Of a stretch of DNA of 64,000 nt, positions 39,185-47,605 are shown in pieces. Origin of the DNA: an uncultured Pelagibacteraceae bacterium (lineage in GTDB: Bacteria > Pseudomonadota > Alphaproteobacteria > Pelagibacterales > Pelagibacteraceae); contig CABYYE010000001.1 of NCBI GenBank assembly GCA_902523095.1, positions 1 through 64,000 of the forward strand, written 5' to 3'. Position 1 is the first letter of the stretch, and each line of letters opens with the position of its first letter. The translations under genes were made by a program, and so were the position numbers. A model generated the notes under the pieces. The model did not search any database, had not been told where the DNA came from, and was given only the letters and a program-made list of their open reading frames with translations.

Positions 39185-41515
39185 ATGAATTTAATCTGTA
39201 TAACAAACAAGCAAACAAAAATTGTTAAAACTACAATACTCTTTTTTTTATTATTTTTTTCATTTCAAATAAGCGTTAGAGCCGCAGTAAACTGTAGTTC
39301 TTTAACAAATAGTGGTACCGTAACTATAAGTTGGACAGACTCTTATTGTTTTTTTGGTCAACCAGGTAATGCAAGTAACACATCTGGAGCGGCTGATGAC
39401 GCTACCTATACAAATGATGGCACAATATCCCTTCGATATCGAAATGTTCGAGGTTTTTATAATGGTTTTGATAATACAAAAATGATTAATAACGGAACAA
39501 TTGAAAGTAACGCACAACATCGTTACGGATATCAAAGCGCCTTTCATGACGAAGGTGATGATGGTGAATCAATAAATAACGGCACAATAAATTTAGATTA
39601 TGGTGCCTCAGGTGGAAATGGTAACAACGGCGCTTTTCGTATGAACATAGGATCAGGACAAAGTTTTACTAATTCAAGTGGAGCTTCAGTTACTGTTATA
39701 GGTTCTAATGGAAATCCTGGTGGTTTGATACAAAGCGATAATACAACCGTTACAAATAACGGAACATTCACAATAGGTGGAAGCGGCACAACACAAAAGG
39801 CAATTAGATATTATGATACTGCTGATGGGCAAACTTTAATTAATACAGGGACTATAACTCAAAGTGGAAGTACTGACGCTATTTTAAATGAAGGAACAAA
39901 TGCAGTAATCACTAATACAGGAACAATAAATGGAGCCGTTTACGATATTAATAATACTGGAACTATCACAACATTAACGAATGACCAAGGTGGAAATGAC
40001 TCGCTTACATTAGATGGAAATGTTCCAACTAACTATAATGTAATTTTAAACTCTACTTCAGATTTTGGTAAAGTTGATTTTTCAAACGAGTCTGGATCAC
40101 TTACATTTGGAATTGATTCTTCCTCTTCACTAGCAATAAATACATATTCGGCAGTTTTACAGAACATTGAAGCCAGCAATATTGGAAACGAAGCAACATG
40201 GACAAATTATAACAGTACATTAAAATGGAGACTAGTCGAAAATGGAGACGATTGGGATCTAGAAGTAGCTAATAGAAGAACAGGTTATAAAGTTAGGATA
40301 CCTAAAACAAGATTTTCGGCAATAGCTACAGTTTTAGAAAACTTTAATACTAATGGAACCAAGTCTACTCTTACAAGCAATCTTGACGCTTTGTCTGACA
40401 CAGCTTTGGAAAAAGCAATGAGACAAATCAAAGGAATGACGATTCAAAAATCAATTGGCCAAAGTGTAAGAAGCAATAACAGCTTTAAAAGAGCTATGAC
40501 CTCAGCGGTTAAAGGACCTAGCTTTGGTCAATTAGTTCAAAATAATTTCGCTAGTTTAAGTTTTGACGATGTTCAAAATTACTATAACCCTAGAGTAGAA
40601 AGAATAAATTTAACAAATGATTTTACAATTAGTGATATTGCTAATATTTATTCAAAAAGAAACTTATTACAAATAGGTGCACCTGATAATTCATTTTATT
40701 TAAGAACTTTTGGTGGTGTTACTGATCAAAAAAAAGTTGGAGATGAGATTGGCTATGAGTCAACCACAGCAGGCTTTGTGTTTGGAAATCAAACTATTAT
40801 TGATAATTTACAAGCAGGATGGGGACTAGGATTTTCAACAACAGGATTAGATTATGATGAGGGCTATGGTTTAAATAATACTCACAGTTTACATGCTAAC
40901 TTTTTTGCAAATAAAGAATATAGAAAGTTTGATACATCTCTAAATTTAGGATCATTTATTTCAAAAAATAATTCAACTAGAAACATCACTGAGGGAAGTA
41001 CACAAACTTTAAAGTCTGATAGGCATGAATTAGGCTTTGATTTAACTGGAGGAATTTCAAAAAAAATAACTCTGGGTAACTGGGTTTTTAATCCAACAGC
41101 TACAATAAATACTGCCTATGTTTTACAGGATGATATTGATGAAAGTGGGGGAGATTTAGCTCTTAAAATTAAAACTGATAATTTATTGCAAATCAAACCA
41201 GAATTGGGTTTCAATTTAGACAGAGAGTTTTCAAATAATGGCTTTGTTTCCAGAGGATTTAACCTTTCGCTGTTCGGCAGCGAGGAGAATAAATTAGATG
41301 GAGCCGATTCAACTGCTACAATAAAAGATACCGGTGACGGATATGCTTTAACAGAAAATAAAAAAAGGGATCAATTTGTTACTGCAGGACTCGGATATTC
41401 CTCCGCAAATACAAAAAATAATAGCCAGTTTTTAATTAATGCTTTTGAAACGAAAAATAAGAATAATGATATGAACTCTTCTTTAGTTTCTTTTACGTAT
41501 AATAAGAAGTTTTAA
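39185..41515 (+). CDS. Autotransporter-type outer membrane protein
   Basis: A 776-residue exported protein. A long signal peptide (residues about 1-37, hydrophobic TTILFFLLFFSFQISVRA) precedes a passenger rich in Gly, Asn, Thr and Ser with repeats of the form N-N/T-G-T-I (NDGTISL, NNGTIES, NNGTINL, NNGTFTI, NTGTITQ, NTGTING, NTGTITT) typical of a right-handed beta helix. From about residue 500 to the end alternating hydrophobic strands form a predicted autotransporter barrel ending in Phe (TYNKKF). Function of the passenger is unknown. Stop overlaps nadC in TTAA (41512-41515). Confidence 0.85.
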   Translation: MNLICITNKQTKIVKTTILFFLLFFSFQISVRAAVNCSSLTNSGTVTISWTDSYCFFGQPGNASNTSGAADDATYTNDGTISLRYRNVRGFYNGFDNTKMINNGTIESNAQHRYGYQSAFHDEGDDGESINNGTINLDYGASGGNGNNGAFRMNIGSGQSFTNSSGASVTVIGSNGNPGGLIQSDNTTVTNNGTFTIGGSGTTQKAIRYYDTADGQTLINTGTITQSGSTDAILNEGTNAVITNTGTINGAVYDINNTGTITTLTNDQGGNDSLTLDGNVPTNYNVILNSTSDFGKVDFSNESGSLTFGIDSSSSLAINTYSAVLQNIEASNIGNEATWTNYNSTLKWRLVENGDDWDLEVANRRTGYKVRIPKTRFSAIATVLENFNTNGTKSTLTSNLDALSDTALEKAMRQIKGMTIQKSIGQSVRSNNSFKRAMTSAVKGPSFGQLVQNNFASLSFDDVQNYYNPRVERINLTNDFTISDIANIYSKRNLLQIGAPDNSFYLRTFGGVTDQKKVGDEIGYESTTAGFVFGNQTIIDNLQAGWGLGFSTTGLDYDEGYGLNNTHSLHANFFANKEYRKFDTSLNLGSFISKNNSTRNITEGSTQTLKSDRHELGFDLTGGISKKITLGNWVFNPTATINTAYVLQDDIDESGGDLALKIKTDNLLQIKPELGFNLDREFSNNGFVSRGFNLSLFGSEENKLDGADSTATIKDTGDGYALTENKKRDQFVTAGLGYSSANTKNNSQFLINAFETKNKNNDMNSSLVSFTYNKKF

Positions 41516-42357
41516 TTAAGCACCAAACTAGTATCGAACGATTTAGCGCTATGAGTAATAGCTCCTACTGAAATTCTATCTATTCCCGTATTAGATATTT
41601 TTCTAATATTTTTTAAGCTGGCATTTCCTGAGTATTCAGTTTCATATTTATTTTTACAAATTTTTAAACATTTTCTTAATTGCTTAGTGTTCATATTATC
41701 GAATAAAATTCTTTTAAATTTAAGTCCTATTATTTGATTTAATTGCTTAAGATTTTCTATTTCCACTGTCACAATTTTTTTAGTCTTAATGACTTTTTTT
41801 ACCAATCCTCTTAAATTTTTTTCTGAATATATATGATTATCTTTAATTAATATTTCATCACTTAAATTGTAACGATGATTATATCCTCCACCTTTTTTAA
41901 CAGCGTATTTTTCTAATAATCTTAGATTTGGTGTAGTTTTGCGAGTACAGCATATTTTAGTTATTTTATTTACTTTTTTCACATATTGGTTAGTCAAGGT
42001 AGCTATACCTGAAGCATGATTTAAAAAATTTAAAGCAGTTCTTTCTGCAATTAAAATTGTTTTTGTTTTAGCTTTTATCTCTGCAATAACTTTATTTTTT
42101 TTAATCTTTTTTCCATCTTTTATTTTTGCTTTAAAACTTGCTTCTTTGCCGATTAATTTGAAAGCTGCTTTACAAAAGTCTAATCCAGCAATAATACCGT
42201 TTTGTTTTGCAATTATTTTTGCTTTTGATTTCTTATTTTTAAAACTAATTAAACTGGTTGTAATATCACCTATAGGTCTTAAATCTTCATCTAGGGCTTT
42301 TTTAACAATAGAGTTAATATATTTTTGGTTTAATTTTTGCACTGATCTAACGACCAA
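41512..42357 (-). CDS. nadC: Quinolinate (nicotinate-nucleotide) phosphoribosyltransferase
   Basis: A 281-residue NadC: EDLRPIGDITTSLI at the N-terminus, NFLNHASGIATLTN, CCTRKTTPNLRLLEKYAVKKGGGYNHRYNLSDEILIKDNH with substrate-binding Arg/His/Lys residues, and VEIENLKQL. It converts quinolinate plus PRPP to NaMN. It overlaps nadA by 11 bases. Confidence 0.95.
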   Translation of the reverse strand: MVVRSVQKLNQKYINSIVKKALDEDLRPIGDITTSLISFKNKKSKAKIIAKQNGIIAGLDFCKAAFKLIGKEASFKAKIKDGKKIKKNKVIAEIKAKTKTILIAERTALNFLNHASGIATLTNQYVKKVNKITKICCTRKTTPNLRLLEKYAVKKGGGYNHRYNLSDEILIKDNHIYSEKNLRGLVKKVIKTKKIVTVEIENLKQLNQIIGLKFKRILFDNMNTKQLRKCLKICKNKYETEYSGNASLKNIRKISNTGIDRISVGAITHSAKSFDTSLVLN

Positions 42358-43336
42358 TTTCAGTCATTCTAATTACAGATTTTCGAGCTGCTTCGATAGT
42401 TTTGTCGTCTAAGAGTATTTCATTTGATTCATTTTCTAAACAGTCTAAAATTTTCTCTAAGTCTATTTTCTTCATATACGGACATAAGTTACAAGGTTTG
42501 ATAAATGATACGTTTGGATTATCTGCTTCAACGTTATCACTCATTGAACATTCAGTAACAAGCATAACTTTTTTAGGCTGATTATCTTTTACGTATTTTA
42601 CCATGCCAGAAGTAGATCCTGCAAAATCAGAAGCTTTAATCACATCTGGCGGACACTCAGGATGTGCAATAATTTTAATACCTGGGTTTTGAGATTTAAT
42701 ATCTTCAATTTCTTTTCCTGTAAATTGTTCGTGAACTATACAAGTTCCTTTCCATGAAATGATTTTAACTTTAGTATTTTTTGAAACATAATCTGCAAGA
42801 TACTGGTCGGGAAGAAAAATAACTTTTTCAACATTAAGTGACTCAACAACTTTTACAGCATTAGCAGAGGTGCAACAAACGTCTGTTTCAGCTTTAACAT
42901 CAGCTGATGTATTTACATATGACACAACTGGAACACCAGGGTATTTTTGTTTTAACAATCTAACATCTTTTCCAGAGATTGAACTAGCTAAAGAACAACC
43001 AGCTTCCATATCTGGCAAATAGACTTTTTTTGTAGGACTCATTAATTTTGCAGTTTCTGCCATAAAGTGAACTCCACATAAAATAATCTTATCAGCTGAA
43101 GTTTTAGAAGCTTCTATTGCTAGGGCGAGAGAGTCAGCCGCAATATCTGCTACCCCATGATAAATTTCAGGTGTTTGATAATTATGTGCTAGGATTATTG
43201 CATTTTTCTGTTTTTTTAATTTATTAATTTTTTCAATTAAAGGTGCATGAATTTTCCACTCTGCATCAGGGATAAATTTAGAGATCTTTTTATAGATCTC
43301 TTTAGAGTTTGGTAAACTTTGTTGTTGTACAGACAT
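42347..43336 (-). CDS. nadA: Quinolinate synthase A
   Basis: A 329-residue [4Fe-4S] enzyme that condenses iminoaspartate with DHAP to quinolinate. Motifs: AIILAHNYQTPEIY, CGVHFMAETAKLM, MEAGCSLASS, HPECPPDV and NLCPYMKK, the last three carrying the cluster cysteines. Paired with nadC in an operon, but nadB (L-aspartate oxidase), often between them, is missing here; iminoaspartate must come from a gene elsewhere. Confidence 0.96.
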   Translation of the reverse strand: MSVQQQSLPNSKEIYKKISKFIPDAEWKIHAPLIEKINKLKKQKNAIILAHNYQTPEIYHGVADIAADSLALAIEASKTSADKIILCGVHFMAETAKLMSPTKKVYLPDMEAGCSLASSISGKDVRLLKQKYPGVPVVSYVNTSADVKAETDVCCTSANAVKVVESLNVEKVIFLPDQYLADYVSKNTKVKIISWKGTCIVHEQFTGKEIEDIKSQNPGIKIIAHPECPPDVIKASDFAGSTSGMVKYVKDNQPKKVMLVTECSMSDNVEADNPNVSFIKPCNLCPYMKKIDLEKILDCLENESNEILLDDKTIEAARKSVIRMTEIGR

Positions 43337-43356
43337 ACTTATTCTAATCTATCAAC

Positions 43357-43385
43357 TTGAACTAAAATTGTCATTCATTTATTGT
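43357..43385 (+). promoter_or_regulatory. Possible promoter of tRNA-Leu
   Basis: TTGAAC (43357-43362) and TATTGT (43380-43385) are 17 bases apart and end 12 bases before the mature tRNA, a fitting distance for a sigma-70 promoter. Both hexamers deviate from consensus. Confidence 0.4.
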
Positions 43386-43397
43386 CGCATTATATAT

Positions 43398-43481
43398 GCG
43401 GTCGTGCTGAAATTGGTAGACAGGCACGCTTGAGGGGCGTGTGGGTTTCCCGTGAGAGTTCGAGTCTCTCCGACCGCACCA
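43398..43481 (+). tRNA. tRNA-Leu (anticodon GAG)
   Basis: An 84-base class II tRNA. Acceptor GCGGTCG pairs with CGACCGC, the anticodon stem CACGC/GCGTG encloses TTGAGGG (anticodon GAG, reading CUC/CUU), the long variable arm is TGGG-TTT-CCCG, the T arm contains GTTCGAG, and CCA is encoded. Confidence 0.97.
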
Positions 43482-43589
43482 AAACGTAAAGAAAACGTGT
43501 TTTTTGACTTATTGTAAAGTGTTGTTAGTGACCAATTAAAGGTATAGAGCCATTAATATCTAAGCTTAATTAAATATAATTAATCTATT

Positions 43590-44912
43590 ATGGAAAATTT
43601 TTTATCTCTTAAATTAGAAGAAACTCTTTTTGAGTCTTTAGCCAAAATTAATTTCAAGACTCCAACACCTATTCAAGCTAAAGCTATTCCTATTGCATTA
43701 GAAGGTAAAGATATTTTAGGGACTGCACAAACTGGAACTGGAAAAACGGGAGCTTTTGGCATTCCTTTAGTAAACCATTTACTTAAAACAAAAAAAGAAA
43801 CTGCATTAGTAATGACGCCAACCAGAGAACTTGCAACGCAAGTTACGCAAACTTTAAATAACTTAATTGGAAGAGGAAATATTAGAACAGCTTTATTAAT
43901 TGGTGGCGACTCGATGCAAAAACAATTAAAACAAATGCGAAGAAATCCAAGGTTAATTGTCGGCACGCCTGGAAGAATTAACGATCATCTTAAGCGCAAA
44001 ACTTTAAGACTTAATAATACATCTTTTTTAGTACTAGATGAGTCAGACAGAATGTTAGACATGGGTTTTACTCCTCAAATTAATCAAGTACTTGAAACAG
44101 TTCCTAAAAAACACCAAACTTTATTATTTTCTGCCACATTACCAAGCAATATTTTAAGGCTAGCTGAAAAATATTTAAATCAACCTGTTAGAATTTCAGT
44201 TGGTTCTATATCAACTCCTATTGAAAAAATTAAACAAGAAGTATTACGCGTTAATGATGGAGATAAATATAATCAATTAATCAAAGAAATTTACACCAGG
44301 CAGGGTTCTATTTTGATATTTGTTAAGACCAGACGAAACGCTGAAAAGATGGTAAAAAGACTAAAGTACGATGATCATGATGCTGATGCAATTCATGGAA
44401 ACTTAAGACAAAACAAAAGAGATCGAGTTATTAAAGCATTTAGAAATAATCACTTTAGAATATTAGTGGGAACAGATGTTGCAAGCCGCGGTTTAGATAT
44501 ACCCGCAATAAAACATGTTATTAATTTTGATTTACCTCAGATACCTGAAGATTTTATTCATAGAATTGGAAGAACAGCAAGAGCAGGAGCCGAAGGTTCT
44601 GCATTAAGTTTTATCGGAAACGAAGATCGGATAAAATGGAATGCTATTCAAAGATTAATAGACCCAAATTTTAGAACAGAACCAGGTATAAATTCAAAAC
44701 ATAGAAGAAAAAGAGGTAAGCGAAATTTTAATAGACAAGATAGAAGAGGTAAAAATAGATTTACTAAGAAAAGACGAGATAATCAGGATAATCATGACAA
44801 CCAAAATAAAAAACACAACAGATCTTTTAATTTTAAAAAAAAATTTAATGGAAAGAAAAAAGGTTTCAAAAAAAGGTTTTTTAATAAAAAAAAAAGGTTT
44901 TCAAGAATTTGA
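43590..44912 (+). CDS. DEAD-box-type ATP-dependent RNA helicase (RhlE-like)
   Basis: A 440-residue helicase with Q motif FKTPTPIQ, motif I AQTGTGKT (46-53), motif Ia PTREL, GG and TPGR, motif III SAT, and motif VI HRIGRTARAG. Motif II reads D150-E-S-D153 in place of DEAD, a rare variant. The C-terminal 85 residues are extremely rich in Lys, Arg, Asn and Phe, a disordered RNA-binding tail as in RhlE/CsdA. Likely roles are ribosome assembly and mRNA unwinding, important in cold water. Its TGA stop lies within the -35 box of the next gene's promoter. Confidence 0.9.
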   Translation: MENFLSLKLEETLFESLAKINFKTPTPIQAKAIPIALEGKDILGTAQTGTGKTGAFGIPLVNHLLKTKKETALVMTPTRELATQVTQTLNNLIGRGNIRTALLIGGDSMQKQLKQMRRNPRLIVGTPGRINDHLKRKTLRLNNTSFLVLDESDRMLDMGFTPQINQVLETVPKKHQTLLFSATLPSNILRLAEKYLNQPVRISVGSISTPIEKIKQEVLRVNDGDKYNQLIKEIYTRQGSILIFVKTRRNAEKMVKRLKYDDHDADAIHGNLRQNKRDRVIKAFRNNHFRILVGTDVASRGLDIPAIKHVINFDLPQIPEDFIHRIGRTARAGAEGSALSFIGNEDRIKWNAIQRLIDPNFRTEPGINSKHRRKRGKRNFNRQDRRGKNRFTKKRRDNQDNHDNQNKKHNRSFNFKKKFNGKKKGFKKRFFNKKKRFSRI

Positions 44913-44939
44913 CATTTGTAAAAAATATTGGTGTATTAT
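44909..44939 (+). promoter_or_regulatory. Promoter with consensus -35 for the 44964 gene
   Basis: A perfect TTGACA (44909-44914) is followed after 19 bases by TATTAT (44934-44939), preceded by TG. The predicted start of transcription near 44946 lies just upstream of AAAGGA and a TTG start at 44964, which supports that start over an ATG at 44928 located inside the promoter. Confidence 0.5.
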
Positions 44940-44963
44940 CTTTTATTTATTGAAAGGATAAAC

Positions 44964-45614
44964 TTGAAACGAAAAATTTTATTTTCTCTTTTATTTATTT
45001 TCGTATTTACGCATAAATTTTCTTATGCTGAAAAACCTTTAACTGTGGTTCAAGAAGTAGCACAATTAGGTAAATTTTCTGAGCCCTCAAAATATCCGGA
45101 AGGCATGCTTATATTTTTTGGATCTGCTTGTAAAAATTTTACCTGTAGAGCTGAAAAAGCTACAAAAGAAATGGCGTTAACGTTTAAAAGATCAAAACTA
45201 TACCATCAAAGAAAACCAGGACATCAATTATATGCGCTAGCAATGTTCGAATTATTTTATTTAAATGAACTAAAAAAAAAGGAAAAAAGAATTGAAAAAT
45301 TTATTTTAGCCTGGCCTGAAAAAAATAAATATGGAAAAGAGGTAATTTCCCTAATTAAATTAAATAGATCAAAAGAAAAAATGAGAAAATCACTAGGTAT
45401 GGATTTAAATACGAGTATCGAAGAAGCAATGGCCCGATATTGGATTATGGGAGATTTTTTACAAAAAGGTGTGATAAAGAAAAAAAAGATAAGTAAAGAT
45501 ATTAAGAAAAGAGAAAAACTGCTAGCTAAATACAAAAAAGCAGTCAACAAATTCAATTCAGCGCTTAAAAACAAAGAAGAAGAGGATTTGTATAATAAGA
45601 TAAGAAAAAAGTAA
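44964..45614 (+). CDS. Exported protein of unknown function
   Basis: A 216-residue protein if it begins at the TTG at 44964 (MKRKILFSLLFIFVFTHKFSYA...), which gives a clean signal peptide and has AAAGGA at a correct distance; the longer ATG version from 44928 adds 12 residues and overlaps the promoter. The mature protein has a CKNFTC pair that could form a disulphide, then is helical and very basic (Lys-rich) to the end. I do not recognise a family. It is 1 base before the next exported protein, suggesting a joint envelope function. Confidence 0.7.
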   Translation: MKRKILFSLLFIFVFTHKFSYAEKPLTVVQEVAQLGKFSEPSKYPEGMLIFFGSACKNFTCRAEKATKEMALTFKRSKLYHQRKPGHQLYALAMFELFYLNELKKKEKRIEKFILAWPEKNKYGKEVISLIKLNRSKEKMRKSLGMDLNTSIEEAMARYWIMGDFLQKGVIKKKKISKDIKKREKLLAKYKKAVNKFNSALKNKEEEDLYNKIRKK

Positions 45615-45615
45615 A

Positions 45616-46569
45616 ATGATTAAGAAATTAAATAAAATAAATCTTTTAATATTAATATCAATAATACTGTCTTTCTTTTTAACAAGTATTGTAAAAAGCG
45701 ATGATGATCTTAAAAAAAACTATAATGATTTCGTAAAAGAAACTACAAGTATAAGAAATCAATTAAACTCTTTACCTGCAACTAATTCTACTAAAGCATT
45801 AGCTATTGATAACGCAATTAAAGAAATGGACCAAGCAATAGAATTTGCTCAGAAAAATTTTAAGACTAACGATTTTGAAATAACAGAAAAAACTCTGAAT
45901 TTTGTTGATAGATCACTTACTGATATTAATAATTCAGTCCCTAAAGAATTCGTAAATGATTTGACAGTAGTAGATATGAATAAGTTAAAAGATAAAGAGC
46001 TTAAAGAAGTTTATCAAGTATCTTTTGAAATGAAAAACAATAAAAAAAAAGAATTGACTTCATTAGTAAAAGATATGGCTGCAGTTGATAAAAAAGGACT
46101 TAATCTTTTTGAGGTAAGTAAAAATATAAATGATTTAGGTGTAAAAACAATAAGTATTCAAGATATTGCAAAAGCAGTAGTAGAAAACCCTGCAATTAAA
46201 TCTGAAGTTTTAGAGTCAGCTGAAAAAGGTATTTCTGCAGAATACCTAGCAGAACAACTCGCGGAAGCAGAAAAATTAGGGATAGCGGAGTCAACAGAAA
46301 AATTATCAGAAGCAGCTAAGGCTTCAGGGTTTAACAAAGATGTGATGCCATCACTAGAAACGATGCGAAGTGATTTTTTTGATGCAGACGCACACAACGC
46401 TGCTATGGCAGAAATGGCTGAGGACATACAAGCAGGCGGCATTGGAGAAGGTGTAGGAGCAGCTGAAGCAGCTGCTTCTTATACCGCAGAAGATCGTGAC
46501 TCTCAAAAAGCTCAATCCGAGGCAGATTGTACAGGCAGTTGTGCTGGAGATACTGAATCAGGTAAATAA
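45616..46569 (+). CDS. Exported helical protein of unknown function
   Basis: A 317-residue protein with an N-terminal signal or anchor (hydrophobic residues about 9-26, then SDDDLKKNYNDF) and a long, mostly helical, acidic body. Residues about 200-280 are Ala/Glu-rich (EYLAEQLAEAEKLGIAESTEK, AAEAAASYTAED) and the C-terminus has ADCTGSCAGD with two Cys. No family recognised. Composition changes from Lys/Asn-rich to Ala/Glu-rich near residue 180, which may mark a domain boundary. Confidence 0.7.
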   Translation: MIKKLNKINLLILISIILSFFLTSIVKSDDDLKKNYNDFVKETTSIRNQLNSLPATNSTKALAIDNAIKEMDQAIEFAQKNFKTNDFEITEKTLNFVDRSLTDINNSVPKEFVNDLTVVDMNKLKDKELKEVYQVSFEMKNNKKKELTSLVKDMAAVDKKGLNLFEVSKNINDLGVKTISIQDIAKAVVENPAIKSEVLESAEKGISAEYLAEQLAEAEKLGIAESTEKLSEAAKASGFNKDVMPSLETMRSDFFDADAHNAAMAEMAEDIQAGGIGEGVGAAEAAASYTAEDRDSQKAQSEADCTGSCAGDTESGK

Positions 46570-46572
46570 ATT

Positions 46573-46689
46573 ATGGAATTTTTTCATAAGCATAAAAAGA
46601 TAATACTTATTGTTTTAATAGTTTTATTTATAGAATTAAGCGGGTACGGAATTTTAGCTTCATTATCTAGACTATTAAGTGCTTTATAA
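46573..46689 (+). CDS. 38-residue single-pass membrane peptide
   Basis: An ATG 3 bases after the previous stop opens a 38-residue frame: a positively charged start (MEFFHKHKK), a 14-residue hydrophobic stretch (IILIVLIVLFIELS) and a short amphipathic tail (ASLSRLLSAL). It has the topology of a small inner-membrane protein with a cytoplasmic N-terminus. The tight spacing with 45616-46569 supports that it is translated. A chance frame is possible in such AT-rich DNA. Confidence 0.55.
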   Translation: MEFFHKHKKIILIVLIVLFIELSGYGILASLSRLLSAL

Positions 46690-46697
46690 TTAATTTG

Positions 46698-46726
46698 TTG
46701 ACTGCAAGGGTTGAATCTAATTAAAT
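46698..46726 (+). promoter_or_regulatory. Possible promoter of the CBS-domain gene
   Basis: TTGACT (46698-46703) and TTAAAT (46721-46726) are separated by exactly 17 bases, and the ATG begins 6 bases after the -10, so the transcript would be leaderless. Confidence 0.45.
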
Positions 46727-46732
46727 ATCAGT

Positions 46733-47161
46733 ATGCCTGGTAAATTAGTTAGCAGGATGTCAGAACGAAAATGTTTTACTTTAAGTGAAACTGATACAAT
46801 AAAATCTGCTAGCCAAAATTTCGATGAAAAAAAAGTTGGCTGTATGCCGGTTTTAGATAAAAATAAAAATGTCATAGGAATTTTATCAGAGCGAGACCTA
46901 TCAAGATCTATTTATGCTGAAAAATTCAATTTAACAATGCCTATAACTCATCTTATGACAAAAAATCTAGTGACTTGTGATCTTAATACTTCTGTCACGG
47001 AGTTGATGAATGAGATGACTGAAAAAAAAATAAGACACATTTTAATTATGGAAAACAATAAACTTCTTGGAATAGTTTCAATAGGAGATGTAGTAAATCA
47101 TTTGATAAGTAAAATTAAAGAAGAAAATAAAAATTTAAAAGATTATATCAATAGTTATTGA
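46733..47161 (+). CDS. CBS-domain-pair protein
   Basis: A 142-residue protein made of two CBS motifs (about residues 12-62 and 75-130): KVGCMPVLDKNKNVIGILSERDLSRSI and IRHILIMENNKLLGIVSIGDVVNHLI. Stand-alone CBS pairs bind adenosine nucleotides and act as energy or redox sensors on partner proteins. The partner is unknown. No Shine-Dalgarno is visible. Confidence 0.88.
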   Translation: MPGKLVSRMSERKCFTLSETDTIKSASQNFDEKKVGCMPVLDKNKNVIGILSERDLSRSIYAEKFNLTMPITHLMTKNLVTCDLNTSVTELMNEMTEKKIRHILIMENNKLLGIVSIGDVVNHLISKIKEENKNLKDYINSY

Positions 47162-47605
47162 TTAGTGACAAGATTCATCAAATTTTTTTAATCTCCAATA
47201 ATTATAAGGCCAAGGAGTTAAGAAACCTGCTGTGAGCATAAAAGGTATCACCCACCAAGTTAATCTTGCATCACCTACTAAAAGATAATCTACAAAGTTC
47301 ATTGCAATTTCCATACTTATCATTGAGATAAAACTCATTCCTAAAGCTGTTTTTAAAGCTTCAAAAAATTTAAACTTTTGTTTGATTAAAATAATTGTTT
47401 CAAGAATAATACTTGTAATTAACCCATTTACAATTGCCAAAATCATTATTCCTATTACTGCGAACGGTATTTTTGTTAATTGAAAAAATAAAATAGTTCC
47501 AAAGTCACCGATTGAACAACCCAATAAACACCACAAAGTATTTTTAGCACTTATCTTCCAAGTGTGATTACATGACCAATTAAAAGTTTCATTTGTAGTT
47601 TTCAT
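47162..47605 (-). CDS. DUF4396-like membrane protein
   Basis: A 147-residue protein with about four membrane segments (near residues 22-42, 48-75, 85-105, 112-135). The Cys/His-containing start (WSCNHTWK) and the ending FLTPWPYNYWRLKKF...CH match the DUF4396 pattern, in which conserved Cys and His residues at the ends suggest metal or redox chemistry, though no function is established. Overlaps ygfZ by 4 bases and abuts the CBS gene stop with no gap. Confidence 0.7.
   Translation of the reverse strand: MKTTNETFNWSCNHTWKISAKNTLWCLLGCSIGDFGTILFFQLTKIPFAVIGIMILAIVNGLITSIILETIILIKQKFKFFEALKTALGMSFISMISMEIAMNFVDYLLVGDARLTWWVIPFMLTAGFLTPWPYNYWRLKKFDESCH

Noticed and set aside
39400-40000. NNGTI-coding repeats as a DNA tandem repeat or CRISPR
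   Set aside because: The repeats are imperfect at the DNA level, in frame and of variable spacing, so they are protein repeats; no CRISPR array or cas gene is present.
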